DNA from: CAYFLR01 sp964343805
GTDB taxonomy: Bacteria; Bdellovibrionota_B; Oligoflexia; CAYFLR01
Direction: 5' to 3'
Length of the DNA: 64,000 nt
NCBI GenBank assembly: GCA_964343805.1
Contig: CAYFLR010000017.1
Span: 1-64,000, forward strand
Below are positions 35,568 to 44,569 of this stretch, piece after piece (the stretch's first letter is position 1; every line of letters begins with the position of its first letter). The position numbers and the translations under genes were made by a program. A model generated the notes under the pieces. That model was not told where the DNA came from. It saw only the letters and a program-made list of their open reading frames with translations, and did no database searches.

Positions 35568-36938
35568 TTACCCCTTTGCACTTTTGGTATCTATGCCATA
35601 CTGCTTCATCTTTCGATGCAAATTACTGCGCTCCACTCCGATCACCTCGGAGGTTTTAGTGATATTCCATTCATTTTGATCCAGCTTTTCTAAGATGAAA
35701 CGCTTCTCAAACTGGATTTTGGCCTCTTTCATAGTGATATTTTCTTCAGCAATAGCACCCACAGAAAAAGAGCCTTCTCTAATATTCAGAGGAATATCTT
35801 TCACTTCTACAGTTTTGCCTCTAGACATAATGATAATCCGTTCTACAAAATTTTTCAATTCCCGAACGTTTCCAGGCCATCCATATTGCAGTAAAATTTC
35901 CATAGCTCCCTTGGAAATTTTCTTCTGAGGAATTCCTAAATCTTTTGAAAAGGCTTTCAAAAAATGGTTTACCAGCTCTTGAATATCTCCTTGTCTTTCT
36001 CGCAAGGGGCTTAAATGAAAAGGGATCACATTAAGCCTATAGTAAAGGTCTTCACGGAAGTTCCCCTTTTTAATCTCTTCCTCTAAATTTTTATTGGTGG
36101 CAGCGATCATTCGAACATCCACTTCAATGACCGTTGACCCACCCACTCGCTCAAAGGATTTTTCTTGGAGGATTCTTAAGATCTTGGCTTGAGTAATTAA
36201 GCTCATATCACCAATTTCATCCAGCAGTAAGGTTCCTCCATTTGCGGCATCAAACTTTCCTTTCTTTTGGTGGGTCGCACCGGTAAAAGCTCCCTTTTCA
36301 TGACCAAAAAGCTCACTTTCGATGAGTCCTTCAGGAATAGCAGCACAATTAACCGCGACAAAGGGCTGATCACAACGGCTACTATTCTCATGGATAGTAT
36401 TAGCCACCACCTCTTTACCAGTTCCATTTTCTCCCGTAATTAATATACTACTGTTTGTAGGTGCTGCCAGCTTGAGCTGCTCCTTGAGCTGCTTCATAAA
36501 TTCAGAGTCACCAATGAGTTGATGTCCTCCCTTTTGTTTGATCTTCTTCTTAAGAGCTTTATTTTCTTCTTGCAAGGAATGGTGAGCTAAAGCATTTTGA
36601 ACAGATATAATCAGCTTATCGAGTGATATGGGCTTTTCTATAAACTCGTATGCCCCCCATTTAGTGGCTTTTACCGCTGTCTCGATGGTGCCATGACCCG
36701 ACATGATTACAACAGGAAGGTCAGGATGATCTACTTTAATTTTTTTCAACACTTCTAGACCACTGATCCCCGGTAACCAGATATCTAATAGCATTAAATC
36801 AGGCATCTCCTGACTTACTCTTTTCAGAGCTCTCTCTCCAGAAGTAGCTGTAACCACTTCATATCCTTCATCAGTTAAAATACCTTTAATGGTGGTACAA
36901 ATGGTGACTTCATCATCAACCACAAATATTTTTTTCAT
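35568..36938 (-). CDS. ntrX: Sigma-54-dependent response regulator, NtrX-like
   Basis: The 456-residue protein has a receiver domain (acceptor Asp in LMLLDIWLPG near residue 53), an AAA+ domain (about 140-365) with Walker A GENGTGKE, the sigma-54 contact loop GAFTGA, Walker B TLLLDEIGD and an Arg finger region. A Fis-type helix-turn-helix ends it (WNITKTSEVIGVERSNLHRKMKQYG). It should activate transcription from -24/-12 promoters when phosphorylated by NtrY encoded 12 bases upstream. It is a candidate activator of the hsp20 sigma-54 promoter in this window, though no direct evidence exists. Confidence 0.94.
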   Translation of the reverse strand: MKKIFVVDDEVTICTTIKGILTDEGYEVVTATSGERALKRVSQEMPDLMLLDIWLPGISGLEVLKKIKVDHPDLPVVIMSGHGTIETAVKATKWGAYEFIEKPISLDKLIISVQNALAHHSLQEENKALKKKIKQKGGHQLIGDSEFMKQLKEQLKLAAPTNSSILITGENGTGKEVVANTIHENSSRCDQPFVAVNCAAIPEGLIESELFGHEKGAFTGATHQKKGKFDAANGGTLLLDEIGDMSLITQAKILRILQEKSFERVGGSTVIEVDVRMIAATNKNLEEEIKKGNFREDLYYRLNVIPFHLSPLRERQGDIQELVNHFLKAFSKDLGIPQKKISKGAMEILLQYGWPGNVRELKNFVERIIIMSRGKTVEVKDIPLNIREGSFSVGAIAEENITMKEAKIQFEKRFILEKLDQNEWNITKTSEVIGVERSNLHRKMKQYGIDTKSAKG

Positions 36939-36950
36939 AATCCATCCATG

Positions 36951-39296
36951 TTAACTCTGGTTTTGAATCGAACCGTAATCGGTGTCTTTTCTATCACTTT
37001 CTGAACGACTCACTGAATGATACCCTACCGGCAATTCTATAAACATTTTGGTTCCCTTAGGAGCATTATCCTCCACTCTTACATAACCATGATGATCGGC
37101 TACAATTTGATTCACAATGGCCAACCCTAAACCGGTTCCTGATTTCTTAGTGGAGAAATAGGGTTCAAACATCTTCTGTTTGACTTCAATAGGGATACCT
37201 TTGCCGGTGTCTATCACACAAATACGAGCAATTCTTAAAATCTCATTATAGTCACTTTCGACAATAATGTCTCCTGTTCCTGAAATGGCGTTAATCGAAT
37301 TGCTTATAAAGTTGATTAAAACTCTCTTTATCTGCTCCCGATCAAACATAAAATTGGGTATTTTCCCCTTCAACTCAATATGAAATGTCAAATTGGGGTG
37401 GTTTTTTGAGTACATATTCACAATTTCATCAATTAATTCATGAATATTATTCAAACGGGGATTCACCGTAGGAAGTCGAGCAAATTTGGAAAATTCATTG
37501 ACCAACACCTTAAGATCATCCACCTGCTCAACGATCATTTTGGTGCATTCATCCAGGAGCTCTTGATGGGGTTGTTCTTTGGAATTGCCTCCTAAAAATT
37601 TTCGTCTTAAGCGTTGTGCAGAAAGCTTAATCGGCGTCAGAGGGTTTTTAATTTCATGGGCAATTCTCCTTGCCACTTCTCGCCATGCAGCCATCCGTTG
37701 AGCTTTGACCAGATCGGTCATATCGTCAAATACCACCACCATACCCATATATTTTTTAGCCTCGTCTCGTAAAACTTCTACACTGAGAGCCAGACGATAC
37801 TCTTTATCTTTCACCTTAATATTGATCTGTCTTTTGATAAATTCGTTCTCTTGATGATTGAGCTCTTCCAATAATTCACTGACCAATTCTTGATGACCTG
37901 GCTGGGTGATTACATCCTTTAAGTTTTTGCCAATCACCCGAGTGGGATTGATTCTTAATAAACTGGCTGCCGCTTTATTAATGGTTTGAATACGGCCTTT
38001 CTTACCAATAGAAACCACTCCGGCAGTCACATTAATAAGTACCGCCTCCATGTAGGTTCTTCTTTGTTCAATCTCTTCCGATGTTTTGGAAAGCTCATCA
38101 TAGGCTTTTCTTAGATCAGATTGACTGTCTTTTAAATCACCCGCCATCTTGTTAAAAGATCGCACTAAGGTTCCCATTTCATCATTGGTTTTAATATTGA
38201 TATGAACGTCCAGATTCCCTTCCGCAATTTGGTCGGTGGCCTCCGCCAAGGTCTGAATGGGTATGGTAATCTCCCGAGCTAAATAAAAACCGAGCCACAC
38301 TGCCGAGAAAATAATGAGCAAGGTCATCATGGCAAGTAGCACAAAATAGCCTGATTTAATTACATTCTTACGCGGTTTAATGTCACTAAAAATCCCCTCA
38401 ATGACATTGAGTTTTTCCACCCACCGATAGCGCACAAAGTCATAGACCACCAGGGTGCCAATCACCTCCTGACTTTTGTGTTTACGGATGGGTTCGTAGT
38501 GAATAAGAAATTCCCCTTTGTTCACATTTAAAATGGTGTTATAGGGTTTTCCCTCATTTCCTGATCGAATGCCTTCCTGATCTTTGGCAGTCACTGAGGC
38601 AATATTGATATCACTGTTCACCGAAGACTCGATGGGTTTCTTTTTACCCTTTAAATAAATGCGGGCTAATTGAATTTCATGCACATAACAAAAACGGTTA
38701 AACAGTTGCATGAAATGCTTATTGTCCTCCTTAACTATATAATTGAAGGCACTCATCTCTTTGGAAAATTTCTTTGACCACACCTCCAATCTCTGAAATG
38801 AATCGTCATAATAATACTGCACCACATTTCTTAAATTCTGCAAAGATTGACTGATATTGGCAGAGAAGTATTTTTCTAAACTGTTATTAATAAACTGAGT
38901 AGAGATATAAAAAAGAAGAACAGTGGGAATGATAGAGAAAAATAGGAAAACTAAAACTAATTTGGCTCGGAGTTTAGAGCCCAGTTTCCCTCTTTTGATC
39001 TCAATGATTAATTTAACTAAGTTCCGGAAAATAAGGAACAGCAGCACAAGGATGAGTACAATATCAATATTGACCAGACCAAGAAAAATGATCTTAGAGA
39101 AAAAATCTCGCGGAATATTGAGCCGCTCCACCGCATGAAAAATATACTTTTCGAAATAACCCAGACCGATGAGACTGCTGATGGTAATTAAAATAACCGC
39201 AATCTCCCGCTTCCGTCGCCTCTTTTCAGTTTTCCTATGAAGCTCGGTTAAGCGGGGATGGTCGATATATTTTTTTTCATGATCCTGAAGCGGCAT
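36951..39296 (-). CDS. ntrY: NtrY-like membrane sensor histidine kinase
   Basis: The 781-residue kinase has three or four membrane segments with an extracytoplasmic region (about 150-310), a HAMP domain (about 340-395), a PAS domain (about 410-520), HisKA with RRIAHEIKNPLTPIKLSAQRLRR (His near 545) and an ATPase domain with DTGKGIP and GTGLGLAIVNQI. The HEIKNPLTPIKLSAQRL string is characteristic of NtrY. It would phosphorylate the NtrX regulator encoded downstream. The ribosome site AAGGA is part of an 11-base direct repeat (39296-39306 and 39316-39326). It starts 31 bases after kdd. Confidence 0.94.
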   Translation of the reverse strand: MPLQDHEKKYIDHPRLTELHRKTEKRRRKREIAVILITISSLIGLGYFEKYIFHAVERLNIPRDFFSKIIFLGLVNIDIVLILVLLFLIFRNLVKLIIEIKRGKLGSKLRAKLVLVFLFFSIIPTVLLFYISTQFINNSLEKYFSANISQSLQNLRNVVQYYYDDSFQRLEVWSKKFSKEMSAFNYIVKEDNKHFMQLFNRFCYVHEIQLARIYLKGKKKPIESSVNSDINIASVTAKDQEGIRSGNEGKPYNTILNVNKGEFLIHYEPIRKHKSQEVIGTLVVYDFVRYRWVEKLNVIEGIFSDIKPRKNVIKSGYFVLLAMMTLLIIFSAVWLGFYLAREITIPIQTLAEATDQIAEGNLDVHINIKTNDEMGTLVRSFNKMAGDLKDSQSDLRKAYDELSKTSEEIEQRRTYMEAVLINVTAGVVSIGKKGRIQTINKAAASLLRINPTRVIGKNLKDVITQPGHQELVSELLEELNHQENEFIKRQINIKVKDKEYRLALSVEVLRDEAKKYMGMVVVFDDMTDLVKAQRMAAWREVARRIAHEIKNPLTPIKLSAQRLRRKFLGGNSKEQPHQELLDECTKMIVEQVDDLKVLVNEFSKFARLPTVNPRLNNIHELIDEIVNMYSKNHPNLTFHIELKGKIPNFMFDREQIKRVLINFISNSINAISGTGDIIVESDYNEILRIARICVIDTGKGIPIEVKQKMFEPYFSTKKSGTGLGLAIVNQIVADHHGYVRVEDNAPKGTKMFIELPVGYHSVSRSESDRKDTDYGSIQNQS

Positions 39297-39327
39297 GCCA
39301 ATCCTTGCCTATTTTTGCCAATCCTTC

Positions 39328-40374
39328 TCAGGAAAAAGTTTTCTCAAAAAGAGCTCTTAATTTTTCATCTTTTCTTAAGAGATCCAATGTGTAGTCTGCA
39401 TGATTTTCGGCATATCCGTTGCCAATCAGCATGGTGACAGCACTTCCTATTCCTTCGGCAGCCAAGGCTGCGGCGGTAAAACTAGTGGCCATACTAAAGA
39501 AATAAATAATACCTGAACCTTTAGTAGCTAAAATAGAAGCCGCCTCAGTTCCGGCAATATTCACCACGTTGATTGTTACATCAGCCATTTGATTATTCGT
39601 CAATTCACTCACGGAATTGAAAACCGCAACTGGATCAGTGGCATCAATTTGCACCGCATGATCACAGTATCCAAGATCTTTAATTATCTTCATGCTGGAA
39701 TCAGAACGTCCCATTCCTATAATTTTACCCTTAGGACCTGCTTTCTCTCTAGCAACCTGAGAGCAAAGAATACCAGATTTCCCCGCTGCACCTAAGATAA
39801 CTACCGTGTCCCCCTCTTTTACTAATTGATCAGTTTGAGGAGCTGCACCCGCTACATCTAAAGCAGCTAGCACCAGATTCTCTGGTATATCTTCTGGGAT
39901 TTTGGCGTAAATTCCAGAGTCAAATAGTACCGCTTGACCTTCGATCTCCACTTGATCAGTCTCTTTTCTTAGACCAATAATTTTATCAATTCGAAGTGGA
40001 GTCAGTGTGAGTGAAACCAAAGTCGCAATAGAATCTCCTGGTTTAATCTGGTCTACATCACTGCGATTTTTACCCACCTTATTGACGGTTCCTAAAAGCA
40101 TTCCACCAGAGCTAGTCACTGGATTGTGGTGTTTACCACGTTGGTTTACAATTTCCAAAACATGGGATTTGATCTTTTCATCATCATCCTCACAAGCTTT
40201 ACGGATTTGATGAAAACTAGCGGAATCAATGTTCAACATTTTCACATCGATGAGCATCTCTGTGTCATCTACTTGACTCATATCATTGTTTAATTGCCAA
40301 GCTGCTTGGGGCATTACACCCTCTGGTTTAATTACACGATGAAAACCAAATCTTCTATTTCTTTGATCACTCAT
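39328..40374 (-). CDS. kdd: L-erythro-3,5-diaminohexanoate dehydrogenase
   Basis: This enzyme of the lysine fermentation route oxidatively deaminates 3,5-diaminohexanoate to 3-keto-5-aminohexanoate with NAD. The 348-residue sequence follows the family from HRVIKPEGVMPQAAW through NIDSASFHQI, RGKHHNPVTSSGGMLLG, TLVSLTLTPLRI and the nucleotide-binding GAAGKSGILCSQVA. It starts within four bases of the kamE stop (ATGA overlap), which fixes its substrate as the product of the aminomutase. The later pathway genes kce and kal are not in the window. Confidence 0.93.
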   Translation of the reverse strand: MSDQRNRRFGFHRVIKPEGVMPQAAWQLNNDMSQVDDTEMLIDVKMLNIDSASFHQIRKACEDDDEKIKSHVLEIVNQRGKHHNPVTSSGGMLLGTVNKVGKNRSDVDQIKPGDSIATLVSLTLTPLRIDKIIGLRKETDQVEIEGQAVLFDSGIYAKIPEDIPENLVLAALDVAGAAPQTDQLVKEGDTVVILGAAGKSGILCSQVAREKAGPKGKIIGMGRSDSSMKIIKDLGYCDHAVQIDATDPVAVFNSVSELTNNQMADVTINVVNIAGTEAASILATKGSGIIYFFSMATSFTAAALAAEGIGSAVTMLIGNGYAENHADYTLDLLRKDEKLRALFEKTFS

Positions 40375-41130
40375 AATTCCCCCCCTGTACGCTCAACCAT
40401 AGTCGTAACAACATAATTTGCGACCTCCGATGGTAAGGTATGAATACCAAACCCGGCATCAAAACCCAGTTCTAATGCCAATTTATGACTAATCCGAGGT
40501 CCTCCAATAATAAGCAAAGTCTCTTGCAGTTGCTTCTCTTTTTGAAAGCATTTCAAAAGATCTGTTAAATTGTAAATATGTACATCTTTCGCCGTGACGA
40601 TTTGAGAAACTAAAACCGCATCAGCCTTTTCTTGAATAGCTCTTTTTACCAATTCTTCATTAGGAACTTGAGCTCCTAAATTGATCGCTTTTATTTCACT
40701 ATATCGTTCCAGGCCATAATCACCATGATATCCCTTCATGTTCATAATGGCATCAATACCCACCGTATGAGCATCTGAGCCGGTGGTTGCACCGAGAATA
40801 ACCACCTTTCTTTTCAGTTTTGTCTTTATAATTTGGTTAATCTCTTCCCGACTGCGGGTCACCACTTCAATTTGCGGCACTTCAATTTTGTTAAAATCCA
40901 CCTCATGCTTGCACTTCCCATAGGCCACAACAAAGGAAAAACCTTCACCAATGGACTCCAGATGGGTGATAAGAGGCTCCTCTAAACCCATTTTTATAAG
41001 GAGCTGGGTTGCAGCTTCTTTTGCTTCAGGTGAGGCAGTCACCGGTAAGGTGAAACTCACTTGCATTTTTCCNNNNNNNNNNTAAAGTATCGCCATAAGG
41101 TTTAAGATGCTTTAATTGATCATTATTCAT
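40371..41130 (-). CDS. kamE: D-lysine/beta-lysine 5,6-aminomutase beta subunit (B12-binding)
   Basis: The subunit binds adenosylcobalamin through TGSDAHTVGID (DxHxxG) and moves the terminal amino group of beta-lysine or D-lysine. The real start is ATG 41130: MNNDQLKHLKPYGDTL, a typical family start, is encoded just before a 10-base gap, and GKMQVSFTLPVTASPEAK resumes after it. The frames on the two sides differ, so the gap length (probably about six bases) is wrong. AGAGAGACG precedes the start, eight bases after the alpha-subunit stop. It forms a heterodimer with KamD; the pyridoxal phosphate Lys lies in this subunit. Confidence 0.94.
41073..41082. other. Assembly gap (10 N)
   Basis: Default-length gap near the start of kamE. 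From the family pattern, about two codons are missing rather than ten bases. Confidence 0.99.
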
Positions 41131-41138
41131 CGTCTCTC

Positions 41139-42695
41139 TCACTCTTCTAAAAAAGACAGCATGGGATTGTAGTATTCATTGTTTTTCAAAACCACACCCT
41201 CAAGACCTTTGCCTCCCTCTCTGGTTCGAGAGATTCCTGCAAAACTTGCATCTGCAATCGCCTCATAAAGACCTTTTTCTTTAATCTCCTTCAACTGAAA
41301 AATGGCATGATCCATCAAGAACTGCATTCGATCTTTTATTTTGCCATCAGACTTAAAGGATATTTCATTTTTCAAGGTTTTGGCGGTTCTAAACACATAA
41401 TCTGCATTTTGAATGGCGAGTGCTCGATCCATAGCAAAGGGAGTGTGAATTTGCTCTGTCATCATTCCAAGTAAAACAATATCCTGTTCTGTAAGAAGCG
41501 CGGTGAGATTAAAAAATCCATTATGTAAAAAACCCTGGAAAACATCTCCTGTCATATAACGAGTGGGAGGCATATATTTTAATGGAGATTTGGGAAACAG
41601 TTGTCTTACTAGGAGAGCTCCCGCCATCTCATTCACAAAAGAGTCTTCCATGGCTGGGTCGATTTCGAAAGCATGACCAAGACCCATTCGATTCTCATTC
41701 ATGCCCGCTTTGAGAGCAAACTGCTCGTTTATCAACTGACTGGTTACCACCTGATACCCTACTTCCATTGCATCAGAAGTGGTTAAATAGTTATCTTCGC
41801 CGGTGTTAATATACATATCATTGTGAGCACAAATCAGCCGAGATATATACTGGTCTATGAGGGTTCTTCTCATGTTAATATCACGAAATAAGATCCCATA
41901 CATGGCATCATTTAACACCATGTCCAAACCTTCCACCGCCCCTAAATAAGCAATCTCAGCCATACAAAGACCAGAGGAGTAATTCACCAGATGAATGTAA
42001 CGCCCTAGCTCTTCGCCTGCCTGATCAAGAATCTCTCTGATATATCGAAAATTCTCTTGGGTAGCATAGGTCCCACCAAAGCCCACAGTGGTTTTTCCAT
42101 AGGGAACATAATCGAGGAGACTTTGCGCGGTGCTTCTTATAATAGCTATGATATCTGCACCTTGTTCTGCCGCAATGCGTGCTTGCACACCATCTTCTTC
42201 AATATTGCCAGTGGCTACTATCAAATATTTCCAAGGTCCTTGGCTAGGCTTCACCTGGTTTTTGAAATCCTGCCTTTTTGCCAAACTCTCCTTCATTCGA
42301 TCCTGCCCTGCTTTAACAAATGGATCAAGAAAGGTCTCCACTTCACCTAAAGGAGATTTGGGGATATCAAAAACAGGAAATTCTTTCTCACAATACTTGG
42401 TAGCCAAAGCAAGAGGACTCTCTATTTTGTGATGAAGGAGGGCATTTCCTATATGATAAGCGATCCCATCACTCAAAGCCCCCTTCTTAAGCCCATCGTC
42501 TACCAGTTTATTCACTAGAGGTGCTCCCTCAGAATTTGCTCCTTCCACCCCTAGAAATCGAGCCACGCATCGCTCAATTCCCACCGTTGTAGAGGAGACA
42601 ATATCTTCGTAGACGTTTTCAACGATATCTTTAGCCAAAGCTCTGGCTTCTTTTACCTGTTTTTCAGGAATAAAGGGAAGTTGAGTTTCCTTCAT
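41139..42695 (-). CDS. kamD: D-lysine/beta-lysine 5,6-aminomutase alpha subunit
   Basis: The 518-residue subunit has the family length and pattern, with AEIAYLGAVEGLDMVLNDAMYGILFRDINMRRTLIDQ, INTGEDNYLTT and MNENRMGLGHAFEIDP. Together with KamE it uses adenosylcobalamin and pyridoxal phosphate in a radical 1,2-amino shift, one of the early steps of lysine fermentation to acetate and butyrate. It is the first gene of a tight kamD-kamE-kdd set, with ntrYX downstream on the same strand. The nearest purine-rich ribosome site (GGAGAG) is about 14 bases upstream, further than usual. Confidence 0.95.
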   Translation of the reverse strand: MKETQLPFIPEKQVKEARALAKDIVENVYEDIVSSTTVGIERCVARFLGVEGANSEGAPLVNKLVDDGLKKGALSDGIAYHIGNALLHHKIESPLALATKYCEKEFPVFDIPKSPLGEVETFLDPFVKAGQDRMKESLAKRQDFKNQVKPSQGPWKYLIVATGNIEEDGVQARIAAEQGADIIAIIRSTAQSLLDYVPYGKTTVGFGGTYATQENFRYIREILDQAGEELGRYIHLVNYSSGLCMAEIAYLGAVEGLDMVLNDAMYGILFRDINMRRTLIDQYISRLICAHNDMYINTGEDNYLTTSDAMEVGYQVVTSQLINEQFALKAGMNENRMGLGHAFEIDPAMEDSFVNEMAGALLVRQLFPKSPLKYMPPTRYMTGDVFQGFLHNGFFNLTALLTEQDIVLLGMMTEQIHTPFAMDRALAIQNADYVFRTAKTLKNEISFKSDGKIKDRMQFLMDHAIFQLKEIKEKGLYEAIADASFAGISRTREGGKGLEGVVLKNNEYYNPMLSFLEE

Positions 42696-42809
42696 AGCAA
42701 TTCTTACTCTCCATCCTCGTCATAACAAAACTAATCCGGAAGTTATCTTACATATTTATATAGATAGAATCCATTAAATTCCTGGCAATAAAAAAATGGA
42801 GTATGGAGA

Positions 42810-43295
42810 GTGCTGTCTGATCTCTATTTTAGTCTCTGGCATCTACAATTGAGACGGTCTCAGCCACTGAAACCAGATCACCTTCCCCTTTTTTCCATTA
42901 ATAATATGTGTTATGATAAAAAAATGGTTGGTAAAAGTAATACAAACTCAACATCTAATGACAGCGACGAGAAGAAAGGAGCTAAAATTCTTTCCTTAGC
43001 AAAATCAGCAATAACCAGAAGTGTAGAGCTCGCCCTCACCGAAGAGACTCTGCGTATGGTACAGGATTTAAAAAAACCCAAAGAGGTCATGAGCCTACTC
43101 GCAGACCAAGCAGAGAAGGGAAAAGACGAAGTGATGAAAATCATCACTCAAGAGATTTCCAAAATGTTTGCCAAGGTGGACTTAAAAAAAGAGATGCTCA
43201 CTTTTTTTGAGGATTACCAAATCAACCTGCATGTAACTATCACCCCTAGAAAAAAAACCAGGCGGAAAAAGAGAAAGGTGAAGCCAAAAACCTAA
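42810..43295 (+). CDS. Small protein of unknown function with basic C-terminus
   Basis: The longest frame (161 residues, GTG start) has a poorly conserved-looking front. Internal ATGs at 42906 and 42924 (MVGKSNTNS) are reasonable starts, none with a good ribosome site. The core is helical (SLAKSAITRSVELALTEETLRMV, SLLADQAEKGKDEVMKIITQEISKMFAKVDLKKEM), and the tail is strongly basic (RKKTRRKKRKVKPK), which suggests nucleic-acid or membrane contact. I recognise no family. It precedes the ComEC-like gene by 33 bases. Confidence 0.6.
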   Translation: MLSDLYFSLWHLQLRRSQPLKPDHLPLFSINNMCYDKKMVGKSNTNSTSNDSDEKKGAKILSLAKSAITRSVELALTEETLRMVQDLKKPKEVMSLLADQAEKGKDEVMKIITQEISKMFAKVDLKKEMLTFFEDYQINLHVTITPRKKTRRKKRKVKPKT

Positions 43296-43328
43296 TTCCT
43301 GGTACAGCCTTTGCTTATGATGTAAATC

Positions 43329-44534
43329 ATGAGCAGTTCTTTTTATAAACATCCCTTCCTTATACCCATTATTGCCGGATCTTTCTGTGTAGTAGATTTT
43401 ATCTATTGCAATCACCAACTTCCATTTGAGTACTTTTTTCTCATTCTAGGTATTTGGGTTTTTTGGCTAGGGATTCTTCATAAAAAGCTGGCTCTTTTCA
43501 TTTTCTTGCTGACACTCTTCCACCTATTACAATTAAATAACTCACCTCTTCCCAAAAAAACCAAGGAAGATAAATTCTCCCTGTCGAGGGTGGATGCCAG
43601 CAGAAACCATATCTCATCCCAATTCCAGCAACACCCCCATATCAGAATCCTTATAGATGTTTTAATTCTGGGTTTTAAAAAATCCCTCTCTCTTAAATTA
43701 CAGTTTCAATTAAGGCAGTTAGGCATTGTTCATCTCTTTGTCATTTCGGGAGTGCACCTGATCTTTGTAGTGGGGTTTATAAAAATAATCATTCGTCCTT
43801 TACTGCTATTTATCTATTTTAAGTTAAGCCTTTTCAAAAAATATCTTCCCTTTCTATTAGAAACTGCCCTTCTTTGCAGTGGAGCTCTCCTCTTCACTCT
43901 TCTTTCCGGTCTTCAAATACCGACTTTAAGAGCCCTCACCTTCTATCTAATGGGGCAAATGTTAAAATGGCAGGCCAAAAAACCGGCCTACTTTCACAAC
44001 CTATCTCTCACCATTTTAATCGTGCACACTCTTTTTCCAGCTCTATTGATCAATATCTCTTGGTTACTCTCTCTCATCGCAGCCACTAGCTTTATTGCCC
44101 ATAATCAATTTATCCCTAACCCCCAAAAAAGTACTTATTTTAAGTTATTTATTCGCCCTATGTACATCTCGCTGCTCACCATTAGCTGTCTCATGCCCGT
44201 CTCTCTCTATTTCTTTGATCAGATTAGTTTTTGGGGATTTATCCACAGTTTTTTGCAAGGTGCCATCATTGGTTTTATAGTTCTCCCCCTCCTCTTGCTA
44301 CTTACGATAATTGCTCTTTGTGGGCTGACTCCTGCAATCCATATTCCCTTACAATTAATAGAAAAGCTGGCCGGTATTTGGCTCCACTCTCTCTCTTCCT
44401 TACCCAAACAAAATTGGCTTATTTTAGAAGGAGATCAAAAGCAAAATGGGGAGGGAGTTTTTCTTTTTTACCTCATTTTGTTTTGCTTTTTTGTTTGGCT
44501 AGATCAAAAAAAATCCCCCCAACCCGAGGGCTGA
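43329..44534 (+). CDS. ComEC/Rec2 competence-domain membrane protein, lacking the C-terminal hydrolase domain
   Basis: The 401-residue multi-pass protein has LGIVHLFVISGVHLIFVVGF, the family hallmark of the Competence domain that forms the DNA channel in the inner membrane. About ten membrane segments follow. Full ComEC proteins are near 700-800 residues, with an N-terminal OB-like domain and a C-terminal metallo-beta-lactamase-like nuclease. Here only the channel domain is clear. It could be a true short form, act with a separate nuclease, or be degenerate. Its stop codon lies inside the dnaK terminator hairpin. Confidence 0.82.
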   Translation: MSSSFYKHPFLIPIIAGSFCVVDFIYCNHQLPFEYFFLILGIWVFWLGILHKKLALFIFLLTLFHLLQLNNSPLPKKTKEDKFSLSRVDASRNHISSQFQQHPHIRILIDVLILGFKKSLSLKLQFQLRQLGIVHLFVISGVHLIFVVGFIKIIIRPLLLFIYFKLSLFKKYLPFLLETALLCSGALLFTLLSGLQIPTLRALTFYLMGQMLKWQAKKPAYFHNLSLTILIVHTLFPALLINISWLLSLIAATSFIAHNQFIPNPQKSTYFKLFIRPMYISLLTISCLMPVSLYFFDQISFWGFIHSFLQGAIIGFIVLPLLLLLTIIALCGLTPAIHIPLQLIEKLAGIWLHSLSSLPKQNWLILEGDQKQNGEGVFLFYLILFCFFVWLDQKKSPQPEG

Positions 44535-44541
44535 GGGGATT
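44506..44541 (-). terminator. Intrinsic terminator of dnaK, overlapping the end of the ComEC-like gene
   Basis: On the minus strand AATCCCC (44541-44535 side) pairs with GGGGATT, with an inner CCC/GGG pair, and is followed by eight T residues. This is a standard Rho-independent terminator 29 bases after the dnaK stop. It lies within the last codons of the convergent gene. Confidence 0.82.
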
Positions 44542-44569
44542 CAATAAACATTTTTAAATGTCGAAAGTT

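Noticed and set aside
39296..39326. An 11-base direct repeat (TGCCAATCCTT) with 20-base period at the ntrY start.
   Set aside because: It is short and simply doubles the ribosome-binding region; no regulatory or mobile signature is seen.
42696..42809. Possible cobalamin or lysine riboswitch for the kam genes.
   Set aside because: The spacer is about 110 bases, too short for either class, and shows no B12-box or lysine core pattern.
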